Below, piece by piece: positions 45,266 through 56,654 of a stretch of 64,000 nucleotides of DNA. Origin of the DNA: Paratinospora sagittata (taxonomy: Eukaryota > Streptophyta > Magnoliopsida > Ranunculales > Menispermaceae); assembly GCA_035771175.1 (NCBI GenBank), contig CM069592.1, forward strand, positions 42,808,495 to 42,872,494, read 5' to 3'. Position 1 is the stretch's first letter, and each line of letters starts with the position of its first letter. A program made the translations under genes and the position numbers. A model generated the notes under the pieces. The model was not told the origin of the DNA and made no database searches. It saw nothing but the letters and a program-made list of their open reading frames with translations.

Positions 45266-46648
45266 CTACAAGTCCTGGTCCTGAAATGCACAGTAAGTAG
45301 GGAAGAAGGTTACATTACAACTCAGATCATGGGTCAGTTTTTTAATAGAGATAAGATTAGTAGATAGTTTAGGAACATGAAGAACATTTATGAGTGTAAG
45401 GGTGGGGCTGGTGTGAACATCACCTATACCAGCAACTGTGGTTAACGATCCATCAACTGTGGCTATTTTCCGACTACTAGGACATGGGTTGTATGTATGA
45501 AATATATTGGGGGAATTGGTCACGTGATCAGTAGCACCAGAATCTATAACCCAAGAGTTAGCAAAAGACTTATTTGAGACGTTAAATCCAATAGAAATAG
45601 GAAAGTTACTTGAATGAGCCAATGAACAGGTACCTGAGGGTTTGTCCAGTGTGCCAAGCAAAGATTTCAATCTTTCAATGTCGTCTTGGCTGAATACTTC
45701 TGGCACCGGGTATTCTGTAACTATTTGTTCAGTAGACAGATGTGCTTGTCCACTGGTCTTCTGTTGTCCTCCTTTGTAGCCCCATTCTTTACTGGAAGTT
45801 GAAGGCTTGCCATGAAGTTTCCAACACTTCTCCCTGGTATGTCTAGTCTTCTGACAATAAGTACACCATAGATTATCCCTATTGTCTCGATTTGGGACCT
45901 TTGATGATTCAGCGCGCAGAGTGTGTGTCTTCTGATCATTTCCCCGATTGGTAGCCATAGCTGAGCCTTCCATCTTCTGAGGTGTGAGCATAACACTTCT
46001 TCTGCTTTCTTCAGTCCAGATAACTGAGATAGTCTCATTTAGAGTTGGCAACTCTTTGCTGAGAGTCTGAACTCTCACTTGATCAAACTCTGCATTGAGT
46101 CCAACCAAGAAGTCATAGACCCGATCCTTCTCAATATAGTTATTTAAAACTACAGCATCTGCAGGGCATTTAGTCTCAATACACCTATAATGGTCAAGTT
46201 CCTGCCAGAGATTCTTCAATACATTGGCATATTCGGTGACTGTCGTGTTGCCTTGTTTTGTTGTTCCAACTTTCACTTTGATCTCATACACTTGGGCTGC
46301 ATCATAGGCCTTAGAGTATGTTTGATGAACGGTATCCCAAATGTCTTTGGCGGTAGTTAGAAACATGCATGTATCACTAATGTTTGGCGTCATTGAATTC
46401 CATAGCCACGCCATTATAGAAGCATCTTCGTTATCCCACGCTATAAACTTAGGATCTCCAGGTGTAGGTCCAGTGCCCAAAAGATGACTTAATTTCCTTT
46501 TGCCCTTCAGAAAAGTACGCACCAACTGAGACCACTTCAAATAATTCTTTCCATCAAGTCTGTATGCTGCCTGCATGTTTGGTAGTTCTCCTTTCTCCGT
46601 TTTGTCAACTGCTTCTTCAGTCTGCACCATTTCAGAAGTAACCGACAT
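45266..46648 (-). CDS. Copia-B gag-protease, open 460-codon frame
   Basis: An intact frame from an ATG at 46648. The gag core reads YRLDGKNYLKWSQLVRTFLK and MAWLWNSMTPNI. The zinc knuckle CTYCQKTRHTREKC lies around residues 273-286, and the protease active site SWVIDSGATDH around residues 376-386. It ends after FFPTYCAFQDQDL with a stop, where copia polyproteins normally continue into integrase, so downstream parts are out of frame or cut off. An open gag without RT suggests a non-autonomous element, but no expression evidence can be seen here. Confidence 0.85.
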   Translation of the reverse strand: MSVTSEMVQTEEAVDKTEKGELPNMQAAYRLDGKNYLKWSQLVRTFLKGKRKLSHLLGTGPTPGDPKFIAWDNEDASIMAWLWNSMTPNISDTCMFLTTAKDIWDTVHQTYSKAYDAAQVYEIKVKVGTTKQGNTTVTEYANVLKNLWQELDHYRCIETKCPADAVVLNNYIEKDRVYDFLVGLNAEFDQVRVQTLSKELPTLNETISVIWTEESRRSVMLTPQKMEGSAMATNRGNDQKTHTLRAESSKVPNRDNRDNLWCTYCQKTRHTREKCWKLHGKPSTSSKEWGYKGGQQKTSGQAHLSTEQIVTEYPVPEVFSQDDIERLKSLLGTLDKPSGTCSLAHSSNFPISIGFNVSNKSFANSWVIDSGATDHVTNSPNIFHTYNPCPSSRKIATVDGSLTTVAGIGDVHTSPTLTLINVLHVPKLSTNLISIKKLTHDLSCNVTFFPTYCAFQDQDL

Positions 46649-47143
46649 TTTTCTTTTTTCCTTTTTTTTTTTTGTAGGTTACAAACTCAAAAAGGAAAAA
46701 ATAAAAATAAAAGAAGAATATCAGATGAAGACGAAGAAGACGATGTTGCAAGAAGAAGAAGAACCAGATGCGGTGAACAGGCGATGTTGGCTGTAAGACG
46801 AAGAAGACGTACCAGGAGCCGCAGATCACCACAACAAAAAAACGCAGCAGCAGCAGATCAACGACGATGACGATCGGGTTTCTTCAAGCAGTAGCGACTG
46901 AAACACAGTAGCAATGGAGACGAAGGCGTCGACGACGATGAGGATATCGGCAGTGCCGATGAGGAAGACGCAGTAGCCGATGGTGATATAGTAACAGTGA
47001 CCAAGACGTACGCACCAATCAGCAACACGATTAATGGCGATGAAGGCCAACGAGGAAGGTTCCGGCAATGAAGGCCAAAATAAAACAATTTCGACAATGA
47101 AGGTCGGAAGAAAAGAAAAGTTTCCCAGTTGTGCGAGCTTAAA
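46649..47143 (-). other. Copia-B untranslated leader
   Basis: About 500 bp between the primer binding site and the gag ATG. Rich in CGTCGTC and CTTCTTC motifs on the minus strand. It holds short open frames with no recognisable product. Confidence 0.6.
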
Positions 47144-47155
47144 GCTCTGATACCA

Positions 47156-47670
47156 TGTTGTAAAAATAAAATAATGAAAAACACAGAGATGTAATGTAGT
47201 TCGGCTCTAAGGCCTACGTCCACAGGAGAAGAGAAAATATTTTCTTATTCTTGATGATGTCTTAATGGAGGGACACCATATATATAGACATACACGGCTA
47301 TGCACACATATAGCTCTAATTACAATTTTAGTAACTGCTAAATAAAACGACTACTAAAATTATCATCTTTCCTTAAAGGAAATAAATCCCACAGATTTTG
47401 CTCTTCTCCACAACAGTAACTGCTAAATAAAATGACTACTAAAATTATCATCTTTCCTTAAAGGAAATAAATACCACAGATTTTGCTCTTCTCCACAACA
47501 GTAACTGCTAAATAAAATGACTACTAAAATTATCATCTTTCCTTAAAGGAAATAAATCCCACAGATTTTGCTCTTCTCCACAACAGTAACTGCTAAATAA
47601 AATGACTACTAAAATTATCATCTTTCCTTAAAGGAAATAAATCCCACAGATTTTGCTCTTCTCCACAACA
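47156..47670 (-). repeat. Copia-B 5' LTR
   Basis: 515 bp, ending with the primer site at 47155. It starts TGTTGTGGAGAAGAGC on the minus strand. Its U3 holds four direct 85-bp repeats. Confidence 0.9.
47332..47670. repeat. Four 85-bp tandem repeats in Copia-B U3
   Basis: Units begin TAACTGCTAAATAAAA at 47332, 47417, 47502 and 47587, an exact 85-bp period. Each ends CTCTTCTCCACAACA. The copies are nearly the same, which points to recent expansion. Confidence 0.95.
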
Positions 47671-48399
47671 ATAAATAGACACTTTTAATACATAAAAATA
47701 CCAATAAGTGACCTAACAAAATCAATCTTGTTAAGTGGGTTGATAAATTTGAAATGGTGGCTTTTGGTCTTAATTCATTTTCTTTGTTTTGATATTTAAT
47801 TTTGTGGTGGCTTGCTTCTCAACCATATACTTTGCTAGTTTGAATTCCACCACACTTAATTTATTAGTTTATTATTTAAATGTATTGTTTTATAAGAGTT
47901 AACTAAAGAATATGGCTTTGGAAACTCTTTTAATTTATTTTTAAGTTTTTATCTTATTTCAACTTTATTTATTTATATTTTTGCTTCTTTTCATCTTTTT
48001 TTGGTAAAGCATATCCCATAAACTACATAATTTGTTAGCTTGTCAAATTATTTTTTAAAATTTATATTGCTATGTTGGTTGATGAAGTTGAAAATAAATA
48101 CATAATTATTGGTATTTCTTTGTTTTCTATTGATGAAATAACATATTTTTACTTCTCTGTCGAATTTTGTTAAATTTTACCAAATTTTGTCAAATCTTAT
48201 CAATTTTTTGCATTTTTGAATTGAAAAATATAAATTTTATTTAAAGTTTATCGAATTTTGTCGAATTTTTTAAATTTTATCGAATTATTTTGACGAATTT
48301 TTGCATTTTTTATTTTACATCCACTTTGCACTTTGGTGGTAAAAAAAAGGGAAAAAATTCATGGAAGTTCGCCAAATTTCAGGGAATTTTTGAACAATG

Positions 48400-49282
48400 A
48401 TTTTGAGATCAAAGATTTGGGAGCTCTCAAGTACTTTCTAGGAATGGACGTTGCAAAGTCAAAGAAGGGGATTATGGTTACTCAAAGAAAATACATTTTG
48501 GATCTTCTTAATGAGACTGGAATGAGCGGGTGTAGACCTGTAGACACGCCAATAGATCCAAATGTAAAATTCCAAGTAGATAAGAAGGGAACACCGGTAG
48601 ATACTACACAATATCAAAAACTAGTGGGAAAACTGATATACTTATCCCATACACGTCCCGACATAGCCTTTGTTGTTAGCCTGGTAAGTCAATTCATGCA
48701 GTCACCTCCAAAGGAACATCTAGAAGCTACATACCGAATTTTGAAGTACTTGAAGAGTTGTCTATGGAAAGGCTTGTTCTTACAGAAAAGTAAAGAGCAA
48801 GGTATTGAAGCCTATACCGATACTGATTGGGCAGGTTCTATTACGAATAAAAGGTCAACAACAAGATATTGCACCTGTGTGTGGGGTAATCTAGTTACTT
48901 GGAGGAGCAAGAAGCAAAATGTGGTTGCTCGAAGTAGTGCAGAGGCAGAGTTTAAAGCCATGGCCAATGGGATTTGTGAATTATTGTGGCTGCAACGAGT
49001 TCTAGCAGAGTTACAAAAGCCTATAAACTTCCCAAGGAAGTTGTATTGTGATAACAAAGCAGCCATCAGCATAGCTCATAATCCTGTCCAACACGACAAA
49101 ACCAAACATGTTGAAATTGATCGACACTTCATAGCTCAAGGCAGGAATCATTTGCATGCTATTTATTACAACATCACAACAGACAACTAGCATTCTTACA
49201 AAAGCGTTGTTCAAACCTAACTTTGAGCTTCTTATCGGCAAGTTGGGATTGATCGACATCTACTCACCAACTTGAGGGGGAG
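48400..49282 (+). pseudogene. Copia-A RT 3' end and RNase H
   Basis: Continues after the hAT element with FEIKDLGALKYFLGMDVAKS, CRPVDTPIDPN and LIYLSHTRPDIAFVVSLV, then RNase H motifs AYTDTDWAGS, NLVTWRSKKQNVVARSSAEA and LYCDNKAAISIAHNPVQHD. The open frame ends at 49190, shortly before the usual ADILTKAL block (THILTKALFK-like in another frame). The polypurine tract is at 49272-49282. Confidence 0.9.
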
Positions 49283-49519
49283 TGTCGGAAAAATAGGAAA
49301 GTTTGTTAGGATTTGTTTTATCTTATCTTTCTGTTTGTTAGTTATTAGGATTTATTTTATCTTATCTTTTTGTTTGTTAATAATAATCTGATCCTTAGTT
49401 TAAGATTCAGATTTTAGCTTGATGTTAGGTCCTAGTATTCAGCTATATATAGTTGTAATACTGATGTGATTCAATAATTGAAAACAGAAATCACTTATGG
49501 TTTTCTTCCAAAACTTTCA
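49283..49519 (+). repeat. Copia-A 3' LTR
   Basis: 237 bp, TGTCGGAAAAATAGG to AAACTTTCA, next to the AAGGT duplication. Contains CTATATATAG near 49443 as a possible TATA region. Confidence 0.92.
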
Positions 49520-49524
49520 AAGGT

Positions 49525-49695
49525 GTTGGTGGCAAAGTGGTTGTGGAGATCCCCACTCGAAGAGCCTTCTCTATGATTCCCATTGGAAGAGCCTTCTCTA
49601 TGGGCAAGAGTCATTAAAAGCAAGCATTGGATCCTTTACAATAACTAGGACGCAGGGAAAAGTAACCCATAGAAATTCTTGCAATTTCGCAGAGT
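49525..49695 (+). mobile_element. L1 LINE relic (LINE-A), right part
   Basis: Continues LINE-A after the AAGGT duplication: K-V-L-V-A-K-W-L-W-R-S-P, then a ~26-bp tandem duplication (ATTCCCATTGGAAGAGCC), then ARVIKSKHW. It fades about 85 bp from the WBP2-like GRAM exon. The LINE is 3'-truncated or decayed here. Confidence 0.75.
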
Positions 49696-49777
49696 AACCA
49701 CAATCCCCATTCTAAACAAAGAGGCAAGATAATGGGAAAAAGTTCGACAGATAAAATTTAGATAAAAGGATACTTAC

Positions 49778-49889
49778 AAGAGGCATGTCGAAGGATGTGA
49801 AGTTTCCAACAGGTTTATCTGCCACAAAGACCATGCGTATATTTGACAAATAAATTGTCCCCTTTCCTTTCACATTGCCACTATGACTC
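49778..49889 (-). CDS. WBP2-like gene, GRAM domain exon
   Basis: A 112-nt exon with acceptor GTACCAG above 49889 and donor GTAAGTATCC below 49778. It encodes SHSGNVKGKGTIYLSNIRMV then FVADKPVGNFTSFDMPL. The G-x-I/L-Y-L-S-N-I-R-M-V-F pattern is the GRAM-like core of WBP2. It joins in phase 0 with Leu-Tyr-Val of the next exon, 16.6 kb away. Confidence 0.9.
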
Positions 49890-52492
49890 CTGGTACAAAT
49901 ACACAAGTGAGAGATCCATCAGTTATGAAACATGTATATGCATCACTACGCAAGAGGCACATGCTAATCCACCAGAGCATGAATGCAACAGCCTTATTAC
50001 TAATCCCGCAAATATGATAGCAGCCTCTGGCATTCAAGCAACAGAAGCTACAAGAAGCTGCTTCATTTATCCTACTGCTACCCATTTAACTTCTATGATT
50101 TTAATCAACAACCAGTCCCATTAACCAATGAACATGACTAAGATTTAAATATTTCACCAAAATAACAAGTCCTCAGAAAAATGTAAAACTCTGTTAAGCA
50201 CATGAAATCCATTTTCTTTGTCATACAAGCACATGGAACAAGGGCAACACTTGGTAGCAGCAAAAGAAAGGCATGCCTCTATACTGTTAATCATTACAAG
50301 AAGTCTTCATTCCTTTTTTATCATTCATCATAGCAAAGCACATTTTCCACTTTGGCATAATCATTTAGGCCAAGAAGCTTAATCGTCAATAAATAAAAGT
50401 AGCTGCTTAGACCATTAATTCAAGCTATTTCTTGTTTGCGCTAGCTAGCACATAAGTGAGTCACCTGTTGCCTCCCCTTGCATGAAAAATGACGCACTAC
50501 AATTCTAATTTTATAGTTATAATAGCAACCATCTAAAGTTTTATCTGATCTGGATATGTTGTGTACATTGTATGATAAAAGTGGCAAGGGGGTTCATCCA
50601 ATATTCTAATTTGACTTTTACAATCTTTCCATCATTCCATTGGATGGTTCAAAATCAGTTCGAGGCTTTGAGCCTAAAGAAATTATGCTCAATCAATGGT
50701 GGATAGGGATTTCACAAGTTGCACGTTTTATCTCACTGTGATTCTTGTTCTGTTGAGTGGGTTTCTTTTAACCATGCCTAGGTAGACATTATATAGCTAA
50801 AAGTATATGACCTCTTCACACCCACATTGAGTAGTCAAAGTCGAGAGCTTGGATTGAATATAAGATAGGATGAACATGAAGAGAAGAGTTTCAAGCTAGG
50901 CAAGAGGCCAAGGCTGAATGGCGAAAAGCTTATAGGAACATATCTTAGAACGTTGACAGGGACTTGTGTGTTACTGTTGCTAGAGAGTTGCCCTCAATTA
51001 GGGAAAACAACTTATTCAATTTGAAGTCCTCGATAAGTTGTTTTCCAAACATGTTACTCAATATTTATCAAAAAAACATGTTAATAGGGAAAATTGTTCC
51101 TTCAGTTTAATTTAAAGAATCTCCCAAACTTCTCAAAAAACTAGTCCATGGACATTTTAAAGGTCTCAAAATTTGTTTACTAATTTAAATATCTTGCTCC
51201 AAGATAGTTTGAGATTCAAACAAGTCATTTAAGGTCGTGATGAGGAAAAGTAAGTGAGCCAATTTCCAATAAACAAATGTATGAATCAATGATTGAAGAA
51301 CTTGTGCCAATAGAAGATTCCAATTGTTATAAATAATTAATTATACCCAATTAGATCTCAACAAGAATCAAGAATAAAGTAATTGTGTTGCATAATCTAT
51401 AAATTGGAGTTTCCCTAACCAAATATTTCACCTTTCGCTTAGTAGCCAATGTAAATTCATCATCCACCTAGGATCTAGTGATAAAAAAGATTTCAGGAAA
51501 AAAAAAAGAAAATACACACACACGCACACGAAAATAAAAGAAGGCACAATCAAAGGGCACATTAGTAAATATTGGATAAACTAGAGGGTAGTAATTCTAA
51601 GCAACCTCTTGAATTTATCAATTTATCTCCAATTTTCCCACTTCCAATGACTGCATACAATCATCAAGAGGGAGGGAAAAAAACACCTTTCGAACAATAT
51701 CTTTGAAAAAATTCTCGTAGTCCAAAGGCACTAGGGTTTTAACAAAGCCACAAAGAGAAAATGGTTGTGCCACCATAAATTAGAATAAGAAAGCCGATTT
51801 CGAAGATCATACTATCATCAAACCCAAACTGAAAAGGGGTTGAGTGATAAGAGATCCCGACAATTACGGAAAGTTAAGATCTGTGACTCAGAGAGTAATC
51901 AACACTGGGGTGATGTGGCAAGGAAGTTAAAGACTGCCCAATAAATTGGAAGTTTGTTACATTTGAGTTGGGCCATTCCTTTTTGGCTCCTTTTCAAGAT
52001 AATGATGACTGATGAGAAGGACAAAAGGTGATAATCTCCATCTTCTCAAAGGAGAAAAAGAGGGAGACATGTTTGGTTTTTCTGAGATAGCTAGAGCGAA
52101 TCCTCACAAAGAAGCGAGTCAATTCTTTGAAGCAAACATAAATGGCATTTCTCGAGAAGGAGAGACTGGAAAGACTGAGAAGCTCAATAAAATAGAGTAA
52201 AACACAAGTTGGATAAAAAAAAAATGGTATTGGCTTGTTTAAGAGTTGTAAATCCTCATACCCTATCTTGAAGCTAGTGAATACTACTGCAACCCCTTAT
52301 TGGATGTAGGTCAATCTAACTCAATCACATTAAACCCTTTTGTGTCAACTTCATTGGTTTAACTCCGTCATAGCCAGTCTCAAGCCCAGGTAAAGGATAA
52401 CGGTTGCGTTAGGTAGCTGATAGCCAGCACCAAAACTTCGTCAGATCAACTATTAACATGAATCTGAATCTAACTACGCAAAAGGCTAGGAC
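49890..52492. other. Probable intron or upstream region of the WBP2-like gene
   Basis: 2.6 kb in which I recognise neither the missing first exon of the WBP2-like gene nor any transposon end. Contains a short CACACACGCACACG run near 51515. The open frame at 52012-52200 has no family resemblance. Confidence 0.5.
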
Positions 52493-53174
52493 TAGAGGTG
52501 TCATCGGTTCGGTTTGGATCGGTTTAGACCGCAAACCGCAAACCAAGCCGATGGGCATCAGATTGGCTTTTTGTAAACCAATTCGGTTTGGGTTAATCGG
52601 TTTACATTTTTTAACCTGTAAAATATTTTTTTTAAAATTAAAAGAAACACATATTGTCAATAATACAACATAATCATGTAATGTTACAAAAAAAAGTTAT
52701 TTCATCAACATATCTTGTTGCATCAATACCCACATAGAAATATTTAACATACATAGTATAACTATAATAACAACATCAGCAAATGATAATTTCAAAGTTC
52801 AAACATCCACATCAAAGTATTTATTGTCTAACATACCTGCAACAATGGTATTATTCTTTACCATAAAGATAAAAAATGATTAAATTACATCTAATCTCAA
52901 GAAAGAAGAATAGAAGATGTGGGGGGGGCGGTGTGGTTACGATTGGGGTTAATGTAAATTTACAATTTTAACCCTATGGTTGGTTAAGTTCGATTTGGTT
53001 TACCATCTGTTTTCAAGACCTCAACTCGCAACCCGAACTGAACCGATCGGTTTTTAAAACTCCCAAACCGAAACCAAACCAAACCGTGCAAAAAAAAAAT
53101 CGAACCAAACCACCGAAAGCATTGGTTCGGTTCCGTTCAGTTCCGCGGTTTGAACCAACCCATTGACACTCCTA
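52493..53174. mobile_element. hAT-like MITE
   Basis: The ends TAGAGGTGTCA / TGACACTCCTA are 11-bp inverted repeats with one mismatch. Many subterminal copies of the CGGTTCGGTTT / AAACCGAACC type lie at both sides. A clean 8-bp duplication is not present (GCTAGGAC versus TAGGAAGT). It has the same architecture as the element at 8863. Confidence 0.7.
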
Positions 53175-53483
53175 TAGGAAGTCCTCGTTAAGTAGCATGT
53201 TACATATGCCTTCAGGTGTTTTAAAAAATAGGCATGGAGGGTGTTGCACCTACCTCCGGGTATTTCGAAAAATAGCAAGGAGTGTTGCACCTACCTTCGA
53301 GTGTTTCAAAAAATGGGCAAGGAACACTGCATCGACGTCCAAATGCAGCAATAAACAAGGAAGGGTCCCTGCACTATAGACGAGTGCAGGTAAAAAAGCT
53401 AGTCCATAAAGAAAATAATAGACTTAAGGTAGCAACTTGGAACATAGAAACTCTAACAGGTAAAGGAATGAAAATAGTAAATG

Positions 53484-54681
53484 CAAGGTTCGAAACTTCG
53501 ATTTCGCCCGACACTTCGACCTTTAAAAATCAGAATTAATTCGGGGAAGTTTGAGAAGTCTTGGAGAATTATTGTAAAAATTCGCCAACTTAGAGAAGTT
53601 TATAGAATTTCTATATAGATGTTAAAATATGCATAATTACTATTAGAAATGATGAAAACAAACATAAATAGATACTTTTCACATATAAAAGTATAAATAT
53701 AATTGGTTGAAATATGTGTTTTTACATTAACATTGTTTAACGCACATCCAAGGATCGAAAATTCGATTTCAACTTGACTTTGGTCACTTGAAAATTGGAA
53801 TTAATTTGGAGAAGTTTAATTTAACATGGGGAATTTTTGTAAAAATTTCCTAATTAGAGAAGTTCAGAGAATTTTTTTATATATGCTTAAATATATAGAT
53901 TTATTGTAGTATAAGCTAAAAAAACTAATATAAATAAACACTTTTAATTTATAAAAATACCAATAAGTGACCTAACAAAATCAATCTTATTAAGTGGGTT
54001 GATGAATTTGAAATGGTGGCTTTTGGTCTTAATTTATTTTCTTTGTTTTTATATTGAGTTTTTTGGTGGCTTGCTTCTCAACCATATACTTTGCTAGTTT
54101 GAATCCCACCATGCTTAATTTATTAGTTTATTATTTAAATGTATTATTTTTTAATCTTGTTTTATAAGAGTTAACTAAAAGAAGATGGCTTTGGAAACTT
54201 TTTTAATTTATTTTTAAGTTTTTATCTTATTTCAACTTTATTTATTTATTTTTTTGCTTCTTTTCTTCTCTTTTTGGTAAAGCATATCCCATAAACTACA
54301 TAATTTGTTAGCTTATTAAATTATTTTTTAAAATTTATATTGCTATGTTGGTTGATGAAGTTGAAAATAATACAATTATTGATATTTTTTTTTGTTTTTA
54401 TTAATGAAATAACATTTTTTTACTTCTTTGTCGAATTTCATCGAACTTTGTTAAATTTTATCGAATTTTGTCGAGTTTTATCGAATTTCTTGTCAATTTT
54501 TTGCATTTTTGAATTGAAAAATAGAAATTTTATTGAAGTTTATCGAATTTTGTCGAATTTTATCGAACTATTTCGGCGAATTTTTGTATTTTTTATTTTA
54601 CATCAACTTCGCACTTCGATGGTAAAAAAAGAGAAATAATTCGTAGAAGTTCGCCGAATTTCGGAGAATTTTCGAACCATG
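53484..54681. mobile_element. Composite hAT-like element in the RTE endonuclease
   Basis: 1,198 bp, CAAGGTTCGAAAC ... TTTTCGAACCATG, with an exact 8-bp duplication AGTAAATG (53476-53483 and 54682-54689). The 5' end is present twice: once at 53484 and again at 53749 (CAAGGATCGAAAATTCG). From 53749 on it is collinear with the hAT element in Copia-A. Confidence 0.9.
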
Positions 54682-54689
54682 AGTAAATG

Positions 54690-54969
54690 TGTTGAAATAC
54701 CCGATCCCTGATTTTCAGGGATACAGCTGCTGATTTTCAGGGATACAGCTGCAGCAATCAGTTTCATTTACTAGTTGTCTACATTAATGTAGGAATAAAG
54801 AGATTCTGGAAATTCCTGATATCTCTATTAATTTGTTTCCTATTTTATAGTTTCTTATTTTACTAATTTCCTGATTTTTAGTAATTAGTATCTTGTTACC
54901 AAATATAGTGAAAGGAATGTTTCTTCCTTCCATTATATATAAGAATTATTTTCTTCTCTAAATTCAACA
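54690..54969. mobile_element. Solo LTR, 280 bp (copia-like)
   Basis: TGTTGAAATACCC ... CTAAATTCAACA with inverted ends TGTTGAA/TTCAACA and a 5-bp duplication AAATG (54685-54689 and 54970-54974). A 20-bp segment (GATTTTCAGGGATACAGCTG) is duplicated inside. No internal region follows, so it is a recombination product. Confidence 0.9.
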
Positions 54970-55233
54970 AAATGTTATAATAAGGAGAAAAGTAAATATA
55001 ATTTGCTTACAAGAGACCAAATGGGTAGGTGAAAAATCTAAAGAAATAAAGAGAATAGGGTATAAATTATATTATATTGGGAAACATAAAAATAGAAATG
55101 GAGTTGGAATAATTGTAAACAAAAACTTTAAAGAATATGTAGTCCAGGTAACTAGGAAAGGTGATAAAATTATGTTAATAAAACTTATAATAGAACTATA
55201 GAAGACAACATAATCAACATAGTTAGTGCATAT

Positions 55234-56654
55234 TGATAAGTAGATTTTTAGGTGTCTTTTATGATATATTTTATGTCATTTTATGTTCTCGTTTAGGTAT
55301 ATTTTATGTTAAATTTTTAGGTTATTTTATGCTAGAGTTTCGGTATAGTTTATTTTGGTTTTGCATTTTTATATGTTAGTTTAGGTGCATGTTTTGATGA
55401 GTCTAACACTTGGTCATGATTGATTTTGTTGGTTTGAAGATGGTTTTGAAGTGCTTTGGAAGTGATGAACAAGTGCCTAAGAGGAGTAGAGAAGAAACAA
55501 TTCAAAACAATGCAAAGATGTGCAAGAAACAATGAAAAAATAAGTGCAAAAATCATCACCAACCTGCAACTGGGGCCGCGGTGTCCAGGTTGGGCGCCGT
55601 GAAGCCCGGTGATGGTGACGAAAATGGCACAAAATAGAGGTTGGGCGCCACAGTGTCCACAGTGGGCGCCGCGGCGCTGGGTAGTTTCCTAGTCCGAGTT
55701 CTTTTAGGATTTTGCCCATAACTTTGTCATCTTAAATCCAAATTGCATGGGGTTTTTTTCTACTTTCTCCTACTTATAAATACATCATTAAGAGAGGGTT
55801 TTGAAGCACAATAGAGAGAAGAACAAGTTGAAGAAAAATCGGATCAAAAGAGGGGAAAAGCACGAAGTTGGAGACAAAGGAGTGAATCTACACATCTTGC
55901 AATTGGTTTTTCTAGTTTCTTCTTGTTTCTATATACAATGTTCATCAATATTTTTGTGGTTTCTTTTATTTCAATGATGAACTAAGTTGTTTGTCTCCTA
56001 AACTAGATACCATGTCTTAGATTTGTTTTGATTATTATTAATAGATTCTTCATAGTTTATTTATATTTTCCAGTTCTTAATGTTTTTAATCTACTAGTCA
56101 TAGATTGATTGATTTTAGATCTTGGGTTCAACACTCGAAAGAGGGAACTTGGGATTGGATTGGGGAAAATATAACCTAGAAATATTATAGAATCGAGAGG
56201 TTTGTAATATTCTTTGAAGTTTTGGAAAAAATCACAAAGCGTAAATAGTTTGCATGAATTAGGTTTTTATCGAGAGGTCAAAATCAAATCATATAAATAT
56301 GTTCTAACTTGGCACTTGAGATAGGAAGTTAGAGATTTGAGGATTTTTTACTTATAAACTAGGAGCATCAATTAATAATAAATATATATAAAAGACATAG
56401 TTGAAAGTTAGATGAAGTTAAACCTCTAGAATTTCTCTCCATTGATTTTCCTTGATTTTGATTATTTGCTATTTCTTAGTTTTTAATTGCATTATTTTTT
56501 AATTTAGTTTATTCTCGAATTTGATCATCTAGATAAAGTTAGGGTTATTAAGTACGGTATTGAGTAAGAATTAATTGATCATTGAGGACGATAACCCGAT
56601 ATTCATCCAGTATAATATAACTTCACACTGTACCCTTGCGGTTGATCACGTACA
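55234..56654. mobile_element. Solo LTR, 1.4 kb (gypsy-like)
   Basis: Starts TGATAAGTAGATTTTTAGG and ends GGTTGATCACGTACA, flanked by the exact duplication CATAT (55229-55233 and 56655-56659). Contains GGGCGCC repeats near 55570-55680 and a TATAAATAC box near 55774. The family assignment rests on length and style only. Confidence 0.88.

Larger units (their letters stand above)
43281..47670 (-). mobile_element. Copia-B, internally deleted Ty1/copia element
   Basis: Flanked by ATAAA at 43276-43280 and 47671-47675. On the minus strand the order is 5' LTR (47670-47156), primer site TGGTATCAGAGC (47155-47144), leader, gag-protease, integrase, RNase H, polypurine tract CTTGAGGGGGAG and 3' LTR (43480-43281). 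The RT domain is missing. The two LTRs differ greatly in length (515 versus about 200 bp). Confidence 0.93.
43096..48399. mobile_element. hAT-like element in Copia-A (itself split by Copia-B)
   Basis: Its ends are CAAGGATCGAAAATT and AATTTTTGAACAATG. The 8-bp duplication is AATTTGAG (43088-43095) versus ATTTTGAG (48400-48407). Without Copia-B it is about 0.9 kb. The flanking pieces 43096-43280 and 47671-48399 are collinear with 53749-54681. Rich in TCGAATTTTGTCGAATTTT-type motifs, with no transposase. Confidence 0.85.
34602..49519 (+). mobile_element. Copia-A, Ty1/copia element interrupted by several insertions
   Basis: 5-bp duplication AAGGT at 34597-34601 and 49520-49524. LTRs begin TGTCGGAAAAATAGG; the primer site TGGTATCAGAGC is at 35065 and the polypurine tract TTGAGGGGGAG at 49272. 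The host sequence on both sides is LINE-A. The internal domains gag, protease, integrase, RT and RNase H are in order but hold stops and frameshifts. Insertions: L1 tail at 34626, LINE-B at 36777, and a hAT element with Copia-B at 43096. Confidence 0.93.
32615..49889 (-). other. WBP2-like GRAM-domain protein gene locus (5' exon not found)
   Basis: Four exons in transcript order: 49889-49778, 33186-33115, 33020-32800 and 32723-32615. They join in phase with GT-AG junctions and give about 171 residues ending in a TGA stop. The protein matches plant homologues of WW-domain-binding protein 2 (Arabidopsis At5g11680 type, about 207 aa), a GRAM-domain protein of poorly defined function, probably membrane- or lipid-associated. 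The N-terminal ~36 residues should be on a further exon to the right, which I did not find before 64000. The intron between 49778 and 33186 is 16,591 bp and filled with nested transposons. Confidence 0.9.

Noticed and set aside
52012..52200. Plus-strand 62-codon charged frame as a small gene
   Set aside because: No motif, no splice context and no similarity to the neighbouring gene; not enough to support a call.
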